Below, in pieces: positions 8,088-16,494 of a stretch of DNA of 64,000 nucleotides. The notes beneath the pieces are model-generated. The model had not been told where the DNA came from, did not search any database, and saw nothing but the letters and a program-made list of their open reading frames with translations. A program made the translations under genes and the position numbers. How positions within the stretch are numbered: the first letter of the stretch is position 1; every line of letters begins with the position of its first letter. The stretch spans positions 128,569-192,568 of the forward strand of contig DFLU01000010.1 of the NCBI GenBank assembly GCA_002375495.1, read 5' to 3'. The stretch comes from Flavobacteriaceae bacterium UBA3611 (lineage in GTDB: Bacteria; Bacteroidota; Bacteroidia; Flavobacteriales; Flavobacteriaceae).

Positions 8088-8837
8088 TTAATTTTTATCT
8101 ACCCCAATCACCTCGAGGCTTGTTTCAATCGTTACTGTTTTGTGAAGTAGTTGAACCCCAGCGTAAAATGCCGAATAATTATCATCGAAAGAAGTTTGAT
8201 AATCTGTGTGGTATGGATGTATTACAGTACGTTGGATGTCGATAATTTTCTTGTCTTTGTCTAAAAGATAACAGGTGGGAAGCCCCAAGCTGTGTTTCAT
8301 TTCTTTGACGATAGCAGCCCCTTTATTTTCTAGTTCGTCCACATAAATTACTTGAATATCTCCCTTAAAATCCCGTGAAGCTTTTCTAGCATCTTCTTTC
8401 GTATCCCAATACAACACTACAAAATCAATATTATTTCCATAGGTATGGGCAATTTCATTCAGTGCAGGAATGGTTCCAGAACCTGGGGTACACCACGAAG
8501 CGGTGCTCAACAAAATCATTGGCTTTTCAAATTCACTGAGCTCAATTTTTTTTCCAGTTTTTTTGCGGACTTCAAAATTGTCGAGATAGGTATTAAGGAT
8601 TACATGTTTTACTAAGGAATCATACAGAAAATCTGCCCGATCATAGTCTTGATCATGATACGCCAATTGCGATTGCTTTACATACCTTCGTATGTTCTTG
8701 GTAATCTCTTGGGAAAACATAGGTTTTTGAACAGAATCCAGAGAGTCTAATGATTGCATAGGCCCTTGCAACGTATCTTGTGAGAACGCTGTAAAAGAAA
8801 GTAGTAGTAATGTAAGGGAAAGTAGTGTTCTACTCAT
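8088..8837 (-). CDS. Secreted thioredoxin-like (TlpA-type) protein with a single active-site Cys
   Basis: 249 residues with an N-terminal signal peptide ending near FSQ (residue 20). The C-terminal two thirds has a thioredoxin fold: PMILLSTASWC at 106-116, then LPT as the cis-Pro loop. The active site reads WCTPGSG (C116) where TlpA or DsbD partners have WCxxC, so the resolving Cys is a Ser or Gly. It therefore may not act as a normal disulfide oxidoreductase. The N-terminal region (40-90) is helical, like other Bacteroidota TlpA-like proteins. It has its own minus-strand TACCTTTG promoter. Confidence 0.75.
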   Translation of the reverse strand: MSRTLLSLTLLLLSFTAFSQDTLQGPMQSLDSLDSVQKPMFSQEITKNIRRYVKQSQLAYHDQDYDRADFLYDSLVKHVILNTYLDNFEVRKKTGKKIELSEFEKPMILLSTASWCTPGSGTIPALNEIAHTYGNNIDFVVLYWDTKEDARKASRDFKGDIQVIYVDELENKGAAIVKEMKHSLGLPTCYLLDKDKKIIDIQRTVIHPYHTDYQTSFDDNYSAFYAGVQLLHKTVTIETSLEVIGVDKN

Positions 8838-8862
8838 ATAACCTATTTACCTATTAGTCGTG

Positions 8863-8870
8863 CAAAGGTA
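8863..8870 (-). promoter_or_regulatory. Promoter -7 element for the thioredoxin-like gene
   Basis: Plus strand CAAAGGTA reads TACCTTTG on the minus strand. It is 26 bases upstream of the ATG ending at 8837. Confidence 0.55.
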
Positions 8871-8976
8871 GAAAAGGTTGGCTACCAAGCACTTACTTTT
8901 AGATGAAAGGTACAAATTATTCGATAAAGAGCAGAATAATTTCAGAATTTTCTGACGTACGTAAAGGTGATGTATT

Positions 8977-9552
8977 TTATCTACGACTCTTACGGCCTGC
9001 ACGTGCACTGCGTTGACCGTGATGTTGCTTTGGCATTCCGGCACGCTTCATTTGCTGCTTCATCATCTTGATTTGCTCGTCCATCATGTTGTGCTTGTCT
9101 AATTTCTTGGCTTCGGCCAATAAGATTTCGGCCTCGCGTTTTCTTCCCTTGGTCATTGCAATTCCTGCCAAGTTTAATTTAGCCATGGCCAGATCTGCAC
9201 TCATGTTCAGGCCAAGATCGATGGCTTTTTTGAAATACTTCTCAGCCTCGTTCATATTGGTTTGCGACACCATGAGCCCGTTAAGGTAATAGTAGTAACC
9301 TTGTTGCTTCACTACTAAGGAAGCTTCTGGGTTTTTAATTCTATCCAGCCATTTTTTAGCGCCTTCAAAATCTTGTTTTCGTAAGCGCAAGAAAGCAAGC
9401 AGGATGATTTCATTTTTAAAATAAAGAAAGAAGAAAATAAGAGAGAGTAGCACGTACATGATACCGTTCCCAATATTGCCTTCTGTAAATTGCCAGACCG
9501 CTAGTCCTAAAACCGCGACGCCTAATATGAGTTTTATGTTTTTATTGAACAT
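8977..9552 (-). CDS. Membrane-anchored TPR protein
   Basis: 191 residues. Two hydrophobic segments lie at the N-terminus (about 7-20 and 30-55, very Phe/Leu/Ile rich). A helical region at 60-155 looks like tetratricopeptide repeats (NMNEAEKYFKKAIDLG is a clear TPR). The tail (165-191) is basic with Arg, His and Gln. No enzyme motif is visible. It is probably a scaffolding protein of the inner membrane with its repeats in the cytoplasm. It has its own promoter at 9576-9583. Confidence 0.7.
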   Translation of the reverse strand: MFNKNIKLILGVAVLGLAVWQFTEGNIGNGIMYVLLSLIFFFLYFKNEIILLAFLRLRKQDFEGAKKWLDRIKNPEASLVVKQQGYYYYLNGLMVSQTNMNEAEKYFKKAIDLGLNMSADLAMAKLNLAGIAMTKGRKREAEILLAEAKKLDKHNMMDEQIKMMKQQMKRAGMPKQHHGQRSARAGRKSRR

Positions 9553-9575
9553 GGAATCCTATTTTTTGAAGGCTA

Positions 9576-9583
9576 CAAAGGTA
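9576..9583 (-). promoter_or_regulatory. Promoter -7 element for the TPR gene
   Basis: Plus strand CAAAGGTA reads TACCTTTG on the minus strand, 24 bases upstream of the ATG. Confidence 0.55.
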
Positions 9584-9683
9584 CATATTTCTTGTAAGAT
9601 GTGACTAAATACGTGCCATGGAAACGCATAAAACCGTCATTTTTATAGAAATAAAATTCTTTTAAATAATTTTCAATTTTACA

Positions 9684-9714
9684 TTTGTCTGACATAAAAA
9701 AGATTGTATATTTG
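9684..9714 (+). promoter_or_regulatory. Promoter for rpmH (-33 TTTG and -7 TATATTTG)
   Basis: TTTG at 9684-9687 and TATATTTG at 9707-9714 are separated by exactly 19 bases, the textbook Bacteroidota promoter layout. The rpmH ATG is 63 bases downstream. Confidence 0.8.
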
Positions 9715-9776
9715 CACCCGACTTTTAGCAGAGGTCTAATTAATTTAATTTTTCAGAAGAATTAACCCTAGTTACA

Positions 9777-9938
9777 ATGAGCAAGAGAACATTTCAGCCA
9801 TCAAAGAGAAAAAGAAGAAATAAGCACGGTTTTAGAGAGCGCATGGCTTCTGTAAACGGACGCAAGGTTTTGGCCTCGCGCAGAGCGAAGGGTAGAAAAA
9901 AATTATCAGTTTCTTCTGAGCCACGTCACAAAAAATAA
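9777..9938 (+). CDS. rpmH: 50S ribosomal protein L34
   Basis: A 53-residue reading frame begins MSKRTFQPSKRKRRNKHGFR and continues with GRKVLASRRAKGRKKLS, the typical L34 pattern. It is very basic, with no acidic core. L34 is part of the large ribosomal subunit. The usual bacterial neighbours (rnpA, dnaA) are not seen here. A strong promoter precedes it and an intrinsic terminator follows 18 bases after the stop, so it is a single-gene unit. Confidence 0.96.
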   Translation: MSKRTFQPSKRKRRNKHGFRERMASVNGRKVLASRRAKGRKKLSVSSEPRHKK

Positions 9939-9956
9939 TGTTGATAACTCATACAT

Positions 9957-9992
9957 AAAAAGGTGTTGTTTTTAAACAGCACCTTTTTTTTA
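9957..9992 (+). terminator. Rho-independent terminator after rpmH
   Basis: Arms AAAGGTGTTGTTT and AAACAGCACCTTT pair with one G-U wobble, and a run of eight T follows. This is a clear intrinsic terminator. Confidence 0.9.
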
Positions 9993-10040
9993 TACCCATA
10001 CGTTACTTAATTTTACGCACTCTTAAAAAAGTTCATAATA

Positions 10041-12893
10041 ATGCCTAGAAAAGAACAAATTAAGTCCATCCTCATCATAGGTTCAGGGCCTATTATTATC
10101 GGTCAAGCCTGTGAGTTCGACTATTCGGGATCACAGTCGGTTAGATCGCTAAGAGAAGAAGGTATCGAAACCATCTTAATTAATAGCAACCCTGCTACTA
10201 TCATGACAGACCCGTCGATGGCAGACCATGTATACCTCTTACCACTGACTACAAAATCATTGGTTAAAATTTTAAAGGAACACCCACAGATTGATGCCGT
10301 ACTTCCTACCATGGGTGGCCAAACAGCACTCAACTTATGTATTGAAGCCGACGAAAAAGGGATTTGGGACGATTTCGGAGTAAAAATTATTGGAGTAGAT
10401 ATTGACGCCATAAATATCACCGAAGATCGTGAGAAGTTTAGAGAATTGATGGAAAAAATTGGTGTGCCCATGGCACCCCAAGCTACGGCAACTTCATACC
10501 TAGAAGGAAAAGAAATCGCACAAGAGTTTGGTTTTCCACTCGTAATTCGGGCTTCTTATACCCTTGGAGGTGCTGGAGCATCTATTGTATATAAAGCTGA
10601 AGATTTTGACGAGTTGCTCAAACGCGGACTCGAAATATCACCCATTCATGAGGTGATGATCGATAAGGCGATGATGGGTTGGAAAGAGTATGAGCTTGAG
10701 CTGTTACGCGATAATAATGATAACGTAGTGATTATCTGTACCATCGAAAACATGGACCCCATGGGGATCCATACGGGCGATTCGATTACAGTGGCGCCAG
10801 CAATGACATTGAGTGACCGTACTTTCCAGCGAATGCGAGATATGGCCATACACATGATGCGAAGCATTGGTGATTTTGCAGGTGGCTGTAATGTTCAGTT
10901 CGCGGTGAGTCCAGACGAAAAAGAAGACATCATCGCTATTGAAATCAACCCACGGGTATCACGATCGTCTGCGTTGGCTTCAAAAGCTACTGGATATCCT
11001 ATCGCAAAAGTGGCTTCAAAACTGGCCATTGGGTATAACCTGAACGAGCTTAATAACCAAATTACGAAGTCTACTTCAGCATTATTCGAGCCAACACTAG
11101 ATTATGTAATTGTAAAGATTCCTCGTTGGAACTTCGATAAGTTCGAAGGGTCAGATCGTACGCTAGGACTCCAAATGAAAGCTGTTGGGGAAGTAATGGG
11201 AATTGGTCGTTCGTTTCAAGAAGCCCTTCATAAAGCAACCCAGTCGTTAGAGATAAAACGAAACGGATTGGGTGCCGATGGGAAAAGCTATACCAACTAC
11301 GACCAGATATTAGACAAACTTGAAAACGCTAGTTGGGACCGCGTATTTGTGATTTACGACGCTATTCAGCTAGGAATTCCGCTAAGTAGGATCCATGAAA
11401 TCACTAAAATCGATATGTGGTTCTTAAAGCAGTACGAAGAACTTTATTTGCTAGAAAAAGAGATTTCGAGTTTTACACTAGACACCTTGCCACGCGAACT
11501 TTTATTAGAAGCCAAGCAAAAAGGGTACGGTGACAGACAGATTGCGCACATGCTAAAATGTTTGGAAAGCCAAGTGTATAAAAAACGTGAGGAATTGAAT
11601 ATACAGCGTGTCTATAAATTGGTAGATACGTGTGCTGCCGAATTTAAAGCGGAAACACCCTATTACTATTCTACGTTCGAGAATGAAGTAGAGACGGCAG
11701 ATGGAAAGCGTTATGTGGAAAACGATAGTGCCGTTACCGACAAGAAGAAAGTAATTGTGCTCGGGTCGGGACCGAACCGAATTGGGCAAGGAATTGAATT
11801 TGATTACTGTTGTGTTCACGGCGTTCTTGCTGCAGCCGAATGTGGGTATGAAACCATTATGATAAACTGTAATCCTGAAACAGTTTCTACCGATTTTGAT
11901 GTAGCAGACAAACTCTACTTTGAGCCTGTTTTTTGGGAACATATTTACGATATTATTCGCCATGAAAAACCCGAAGGGGTGATTGTGCAGTTGGGCGGAC
12001 AAACAGCCTTGAAGTTGGCCGAAAAACTCGAGCGCTACGGTATCAAAATTATGGGAACTAGTTTCGAATCGCTCGATTTGGCCGAAGATCGTGGAAGTTT
12101 TTCAACCATATTGAAAGAGAACAACATTCCTTACCCTGAGTTTGGCGTGGCCGAAACTACCGATGAAGCGCTACAATTGGCAGATCAACTCGATTTCCCA
12201 TTGCTGATAAGACCATCTTACGTGCTGGGTGGACAAGGAATGAAAATTGTGATCAATAAAAAAGAATTGGAAGAACACGTAGTAGACTTGCTGCGGAAAA
12301 TTCCTAACAATAAATTGTTGTTAGACCATTATTTAGACGGCGCTATTGAAGCGGAAGCAGATGCGATTTGTGATGGAGAAAATGTCTACATTATCGGTAT
12401 CATGGAGCATATTGAACCCTGCGGAGTTCATTCTGGCGATAGTAATGCTACGTTGCCTCCCTTCAATTTAGGAGATTTGGTACTCCAACAAATACAAGAC
12501 CATACCAAGAAGATTGCGTTGGCATTGAATACCGTTGGATTAATTAACGTACAGTTCGCCATCAAAGATGATAAAGTATATATCATTGAAGCGAATCCGA
12601 GAGCATCGAGAACGGTACCGTTTATTGCAAAAGCATACAAAGAACCGTATGTAAATTATGCAACCAAAGTAATGTTGGGTCACAATAAGGTAACCGATTT
12701 TGATTTCAATCCGCAGCTAGAAGGATATGCCATTAAACAACCCGTCTTCAGTTTCAATAAGTTCCCGAATGTGAACAAGCAATTAGGACCCGAAATGAAG
12801 AGTACTGGCGAGAGTATTTTGTTTATTGACAGCTTAAAAGACGATGAATTCTACGAGTTATACTCGAGACGCAAAATGTACTTGAGCAAGTAA
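10041..12893 (+). CDS. carB: Carbamoyl-phosphate synthase large subunit (without allosteric domain)
   Basis: 950 residues. It makes carbamoyl phosphate from bicarbonate, ATP and ammonia supplied by the small subunit, for pyrimidine and arginine synthesis. Two homologous halves are seen: the first opens with SILIIGSGPIIIGQACEFDYSG, the second with VIVLGSGPNRIGQGIEFDYC near 570. Each half has a PreATP-grasp and an ATP-grasp domain (RASYTLGGAGAS; RPSYVLGGQGM) and ends in an EINPRVSRSS / EANPRASRT motif. The protein stops at about the place where the E. coli enzyme (1073 residues) begins its MGS allosteric domain. carA is not adjacent. A terminator follows. Confidence 0.95.
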   Translation: MPRKEQIKSILIIGSGPIIIGQACEFDYSGSQSVRSLREEGIETILINSNPATIMTDPSMADHVYLLPLTTKSLVKILKEHPQIDAVLPTMGGQTALNLCIEADEKGIWDDFGVKIIGVDIDAINITEDREKFRELMEKIGVPMAPQATATSYLEGKEIAQEFGFPLVIRASYTLGGAGASIVYKAEDFDELLKRGLEISPIHEVMIDKAMMGWKEYELELLRDNNDNVVIICTIENMDPMGIHTGDSITVAPAMTLSDRTFQRMRDMAIHMMRSIGDFAGGCNVQFAVSPDEKEDIIAIEINPRVSRSSALASKATGYPIAKVASKLAIGYNLNELNNQITKSTSALFEPTLDYVIVKIPRWNFDKFEGSDRTLGLQMKAVGEVMGIGRSFQEALHKATQSLEIKRNGLGADGKSYTNYDQILDKLENASWDRVFVIYDAIQLGIPLSRIHEITKIDMWFLKQYEELYLLEKEISSFTLDTLPRELLLEAKQKGYGDRQIAHMLKCLESQVYKKREELNIQRVYKLVDTCAAEFKAETPYYYSTFENEVETADGKRYVENDSAVTDKKKVIVLGSGPNRIGQGIEFDYCCVHGVLAAAECGYETIMINCNPETVSTDFDVADKLYFEPVFWEHIYDIIRHEKPEGVIVQLGGQTALKLAEKLERYGIKIMGTSFESLDLAEDRGSFSTILKENNIPYPEFGVAETTDEALQLADQLDFPLLIRPSYVLGGQGMKIVINKKELEEHVVDLLRKIPNNKLLLDHYLDGAIEAEADAICDGENVYIIGIMEHIEPCGVHSGDSNATLPPFNLGDLVLQQIQDHTKKIALALNTVGLINVQFAIKDDKVYIIEANPRASRTVPFIAKAYKEPYVNYATKVMLGHNKVTDFDFNPQLEGYAIKQPVFSFNKFPNVNKQLGPEMKSTGESILFIDSLKDDEFYELYSRRKMYLSK

Positions 12894-12913
12894 CATTTCA
12901 GAATAATTTATTT

Positions 12914-12951
12914 AAAAACCCCGAGGTACTATTTACTCCGGGGTTTTTTTT
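12914..12951 (+). terminator. Rho-independent terminator after carB
   Basis: Arms AAAAACCCCGAG and CTCCGGGGTTTTT with one bulge, loop about 11 bases, then a T run. It stands 20 bases after the carB stop. Confidence 0.88.
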
Positions 12952-13009
12952 ATGGAATAGCACGCTTCTAAAATTTATTGTATCTTGTTGGAAATAAAAT
13001 AGTTCAATC

Positions 13010-13582
13010 ATGAAAAAAATTACCTTCCTCGTACTTATAATGGCTACATGGATTACTTCTGCCCAAGAAACATTTACTGTAGATTGGGACCAGTCTGTAG
13101 GAGGTGATGGTACTTTTACCATAGCTGTAGGTGATACCGTACTTTGGGTATGGGCAAACGGTAACCCGCACAGTGTAACGAGCACCAGTGGTACCGAAAC
13201 ATTCGACAGCACTGTGTTAACGGGAATGGGAACCGAATTTGAATTAATCTTCAACGCTCCGGGTGTTACCAATTATCAATGTAACGTGCACTCAAATATG
13301 GTTGGTGCTATAACGGTAGAACAAACCATGGGGGTTGACGAAAAGTTTGCCAGAAATGTACAAGTATATCCAAATCCGATGGAGAATGAACTTAGCATTA
13401 TGTCACTTTACCAATTAGAAGGATATGAAATTTTCGATATGAATGGTAAAAAAGTAGGATGGGGAGCTGGAGACGGCACGTATACATCTCTTAATGTTTC
13501 CTATCTAAAAGCTGGTGTTTACTTCTTAAAAGCTACTTCAGTAGAAGGGTTACAAACCACAAAAAAAATTATAAAGAAATAA
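13010..13582 (+). CDS. Secreted blue-copper (plastocyanin/amicyanin-like) protein with T9SS sorting domain
   Basis: 190 residues. A signal peptide ends near TSAQ (residue 19). Residues 20-108 form a cupredoxin domain with all four type-1 copper ligands visible: H54, C91, H94 and M97. The C-x2-H-x2-M spacing is that of amicyanin. From about 115 to the end there is a type IX secretion sorting domain (VQVYPNPMENELSI, then a KAGVYFLKAT strand and a Lys-rich end). It is therefore probably exported through T9SS and bound to the cell surface or released. Electron-transfer role is inferred. It stands alone between two terminators. Confidence 0.88.
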   Translation: MKKITFLVLIMATWITSAQETFTVDWDQSVGGDGTFTIAVGDTVLWVWANGNPHSVTSTSGTETFDSTVLTGMGTEFELIFNAPGVTNYQCNVHSNMVGAITVEQTMGVDEKFARNVQVYPNPMENELSIMSLYQLEGYEIFDMNGKKVGWGAGDGTYTSLNVSYLKAGVYFLKATSVEGLQTTKKIIKK

Positions 13583-13624
13583 AGTTACCCAAGCCCCTGC
13601 TTTGGTCGCTTATAACAGCCACTT

Positions 13625-13660
13625 TGGCCTTCTACGATTGTAGTGGGCCATTTTTTTATC
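13625..13660 (+). terminator. Probable terminator after the cupredoxin gene
   Basis: Imperfect hairpin TGGCCTTCTAC / GTAGTGGGCCA (one mismatch, one wobble), loop GATT, then seven T. It lies in the short gap before the convergent 121-residue gene and overlaps that gene's stop. Confidence 0.6.
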
Positions 13661-14021
13661 TATTGAAGAATGGTGAAGGTTCTTCTTCAACTCCATTGAT
13701 AAAATATGTGGTGTCACCCCAAAAGAAAAAAGTGCTGTAACGCTCTACATATTCTACCTTCACATACCTTCCTTGAAGTTCTTTTAGTTTTTCGATGACT
13801 TCTTCCTCTTTGTCTAATACTGAAAATTGAAAAATCTGTGCTCCGCTAATCCCTTGACTGATTTCACCCTCCCATGTTTTAAATAGAACTCCTTTATTGC
13901 TGAATTTGATAAGCTCGCCAGCACGGGTTCCTTCACTATAGGGCACATAATACACAAATGCAAAATAGGCCAAGTAAATGCCCAATAAGCTACCGAGGAT
14001 AATAAAGAGTATTTTTTTCAT
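13656..14021 (-). CDS. Small membrane-anchored protein of unknown function
   Basis: 121 residues. A single N-terminal transmembrane or uncleaved signal segment (residues 3-27) is followed by a soluble region with conserved-looking beta segments (TRAGELIKFSNKG.LFKTWEGE, then VKVEYVERY and a Phe/Trp-rich end). Flavobacterial proteins like this are sometimes labelled 6-phosphogluconate dehydrogenase in databases, but I see no nucleotide-binding or dehydrogenase domain. It is likely the third gene of a minus-strand run starting with rmuC; it starts 29 bases after the 77-residue gene. Confidence 0.7.
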   Translation of the reverse strand: MKKILFIILGSLLGIYLAYFAFVYYVPYSEGTRAGELIKFSNKGVLFKTWEGEISQGISGAQIFQFSVLDKEEEVIEKLKELQGRYVKVEYVERYSTFFFWGDTTYFINGVEEEPSPFFNR

Positions 14022-14050
14022 AAGGTATAGCTGCTACCGCAGAAGATTTG

Positions 14051-14284
14051 TTAATTCGTAAATTTTGTATTTCTAATTTTTATGAAAGTAGCGATACAAC
14101 AAGCAACACCAATAAATAATAAAAATGCACCTAAAAAACTAAAAACTTCACTCACGTTTTTTGAACTTCCAGAAGGTTCATATTCTACAGTAACCATCAG
14201 TATGCCACCAATTAATGTGGCAAGGCTAAATATAACATACACTAACAGATCTAATTTAATCAATATCTTCGTCAGATTCTTCAT
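14051..14284 (-). CDS. Small two-helix membrane protein
   Basis: 77 residues, unrecognised. Two hydrophobic segments (about 12-32 and 46-68) are joined by a short polar loop (EYEPSGSSKNVSE), with a basic tail. The start overlaps the 3' end of rmuC by 29 bases in a different frame on the same strand, which suggests translational coupling. Confidence 0.6.
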   Translation of the reverse strand: MKNLTKILIKLDLLVYVIFSLATLIGGILMVTVEYEPSGSSKNVSEVFSFLGAFLLFIGVACCIATFIKIRNTKFTN

Positions 14285-15587
14285 TAGCTCTACTTAATAG
14301 TTTGTTATCAATTGTTTTACTGGCTTTTGCTCCTAATTTTTTTAATTTTTCAACCCGTCGTATCAAATTACCACGCCCGGTCAATTTTTTCATGGCCCCT
14401 TCGTAACTGTTTTGCACGGTTCCGATTTGTTTGCCCACTTTAATCAGTTCGTCTGTTAGGTTGGTAAAACTATCGTATAAAGCCCCAGCCTGTGTGGCGA
14501 TTTCCAGTGCATTTTTTTTCTGGCGATCGTTTTGCCACAAATTATCTACCAACCGAAGTGCGGCGAGCAGGGTAGAGGGTGTTACGATGATAACTTGTTT
14601 GTCGAATGCATTTTCATATAGCCCAGGTTCATTGGCCGAAGCAATGGCAAAAGCGGGTTCAATTGGAACAAACATAAAAACGGTATCCGGGCTCTCGTCA
14701 ACCAAATACTGATAGTTTTTATCGCTCAGTTGTTGCACGTGGCGTTTTATGGAAGCAATGTGTTGTTTTAGGTATTTTAGTTTTTCTACTTCATCTTCTT
14801 CTGAAACAAAACGCTCAAAATCGACTAAGGAAACTTTACTGTCAATAATCATTTTCTTACCATCTGGAAGATGAATCAACACATCGGTCTGCAGTCGTTT
14901 GCCTTCGCTATTGTTGTGGCTGTCCTGCAATGTATATTCGCGATCTCTTTCGAGTCCAGACTTCTCTAAAATTCGAGTTAAAATAAGTTCGCCCCAGTTT
15001 CCTTGCATTTTGCTGTCGCCCTTTAATGCCTTGGTAAGGTTATCGGCATCTTTACTCATCTGAAGATTTAGCTCTGCAAGGGTCTTGATTTGTTGACGGA
15101 GTTCGCTATGGCGTCCCAGACTTTCTTTATTGGTTTCTTCTACGCGCTTCTCGAAGGTTTTAATCTTCTCTTGCAACGGATTCAGGAGTGTTTCAAGGCT
15201 TTCTTTATTTTGTTCTTTAAACTTGGTAGATTTTTCGTCTAAGATTTTATTGGCAAGGTTTTCAAATTCTTTGGTGAATTTTTCCTGTAGTTTTTCAACT
15301 TCTGCTTTTTGCTCCCTATTTTTTTCCTCTAGATTTATAAACTCAGAATTACGTCGAACCAGTTCTCTGTCGATTGCCTCTTTTTCTATGCGAACGGCAT
15401 CACGTTCATTGAGGGCCGTTGCAAATCGTTCTTCTAGTTTCTCTTGCTGAAGGCTTGCTTGTTCTAGCCGCTCTTCTAATTTTCCTGTTTCACCTTTTAC
15501 TTTTAGGCGCGCGATAAAATTACCTAAAAAGGCACCGATTAGCAGGCAGACTGCAGCGAGGAGTAGGAAAAGGAGGGTTTCGTTCAC
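14256..15587 (-). CDS. rmuC: DNA recombination protein RmuC
   Basis: 443 residues. One N-terminal membrane segment (5-25) is followed by a long coiled coil (about 30-185, Glu/Lys/Gln rich) and a conserved globular RmuC domain (about 190-400): GNWGELILTRILEKSGL, then KRLQTDVLIHLPDGKKMIIDSKVSL, which carries the PD-(D/E)XK-like nuclease motif. RmuC limits recombination between inverted repeats, and a nuclease role is suspected. Length and order match the family. A 7-bp tandem array sits 11 bases upstream of the ATG. It probably leads an operon with two small membrane proteins. Confidence 0.93.
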   Translation of the reverse strand: MNETLLFLLLAAVCLLIGAFLGNFIARLKVKGETGKLEERLEQASLQQEKLEERFATALNERDAVRIEKEAIDRELVRRNSEFINLEEKNREQKAEVEKLQEKFTKEFENLANKILDEKSTKFKEQNKESLETLLNPLQEKIKTFEKRVEETNKESLGRHSELRQQIKTLAELNLQMSKDADNLTKALKGDSKMQGNWGELILTRILEKSGLERDREYTLQDSHNNSEGKRLQTDVLIHLPDGKKMIIDSKVSLVDFERFVSEEDEVEKLKYLKQHIASIKRHVQQLSDKNYQYLVDESPDTVFMFVPIEPAFAIASANEPGLYENAFDKQVIIVTPSTLLAALRLVDNLWQNDRQKKNALEIATQAGALYDSFTNLTDELIKVGKQIGTVQNSYEGAMKKLTGRGNLIRRVEKLKKLGAKASKTIDNKLLSRANEESDEDID

Positions 15588-15597
15588 TTTTGTAGTT

Positions 15598-15670
15598 GTT
15601 AGTCGTTAGTCGTTAGTCATTAGTCATTAGTCATTAGTCATTAGTCATTAGTCATTAGTCATTAGTCATT
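15598..15670. repeat. 7-bp tandem repeat array upstream of rmuC
   Basis: Three GTTAGTC units (15598-15618) followed by seven ATTAGTC units (15619-15667) and a partial ATT. The array is perfect except for the G/A change at the first base of the unit. It fills most of the 112-base gap between rmuC and the B12-transporter ATPase, starting 11 bases upstream of the rmuC start codon. Such arrays can change length by slippage. Confidence 0.95.
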
Positions 15671-15699
15671 GTTTGGCCATCAGTAAAGTTATTTAGAAT

Positions 15700-16494
15700 T
15701 TATTGTTTTATCGAAAACCTGCCGGTGTTTTTATCGAAATCTATAGTGTCTTTCGGAAATAGGCTGTCAAATTTTTCGGCGGCTATCAATTTGCATGGTT
15801 CATCAAAATAAACTTCGCTTGGAGTCATCACAATAAGTTGGTCGCTTAACTGAATGGCAAGATCTACTTCGTGTGTAGAAAACAAAATGGTTTTGTTAAG
15901 ATCTTTGGTGAGCCTCTTTAGTAATTTTAGTACATACGCCCTATGGTACAAATCTAAATGTGTGGTGGGTTCGTCTAAAACGATAAAGGGTGTGTCTTGT
16001 GCCAATGCCCGTGCAATAGTAGCACGCTGTAACTGTCCGTCGCTGAGTTCGAAACATTTTTTATGGGCCAGTTTTTGGGTGTCGGTAACCTCGAGTGCGT
16101 AGGTTATTTTTTCAATATCGGTTTCAGAAAGAGCGCCCATCCAATTGGTGTAGGGTTGTCTGCCCAAGGTAACCAATTCGCGTACGGTCAGATTTTTAGA
16201 GGCAGGCGGTTCGGTAAGTACAACGCTTAGTTGCGTAGCGAGCACGAGACTCGATACTTTTGTAAGGTCTTTTCCGTTAATTTCAATGGTGCCTTTTAAA
16301 ATAGGTTGCATGCCCACCAAGCTTCGCAACAACGTAGATTTCCCTACGCCGTTAGCACCAACAACCCCAATTAACTCACCCTTTTTTAAATTGAACGTGA
16401 TATTTTCAGCAACAATAACAGATTTTTTTTTGCTGAAATATCCTACCGATACATCGGTAGCACATAAAATAGGATGTGTTTTTTCCGCAGCCAT
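15700..16494 (-). CDS. ABC transporter ATPase, FecE/BtuD type
   Basis: The ATP-hydrolysing subunit of a vitamin B12 or siderophore importer. Walker A is GANGVGKST, the signature motif is LSDGQLQRATIARAL (LSGGQ variant with Asp), Walker B is FIVLDEPTTHLD and the H-loop is STHEVD. I prefer the internal ATG at 16494, giving 264 residues, because it overlaps the stop of the permease gene as TAATG; a longer frame with 12 more residues exists. It is the third gene of the btuF-btuC-btuD order on the minus strand. B12 is inferred from the divergent cobalamin riboswitch and receptor. Confidence 0.88.
   Translation of the reverse strand: MAAEKTHPILCATDVSVGYFSKKKSVIVAENITFNLKKGELIGVVGANGVGKSTLLRSLVGMQPILKGTIEINGKDLTKVSSLVLATQLSVVLTEPPASKNLTVRELVTLGRQPYTNWMGALSETDIEKITYALEVTDTQKLAHKKCFELSDGQLQRATIARALAQDTPFIVLDEPTTHLDLYHRAYVLKLLKRLTKDLNKTILFSTHEVDLAIQLSDQLIVMTPSEVYFDEPCKLIAAEKFDSLFPKDTIDFDKNTGRFSIKQ

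Noticed and set aside
13656..14021. 6-phosphogluconate dehydrogenase
   Set aside because: No Rossmann or 6PGD domain is present; it is a 121-residue membrane-anchored protein.
15598..15670. Possible CRISPR array
   Set aside because: The unit is only 7 bases without spacers; no cas genes are found in the window. The same holds for the 108-bp array, whose copies have no spacers.
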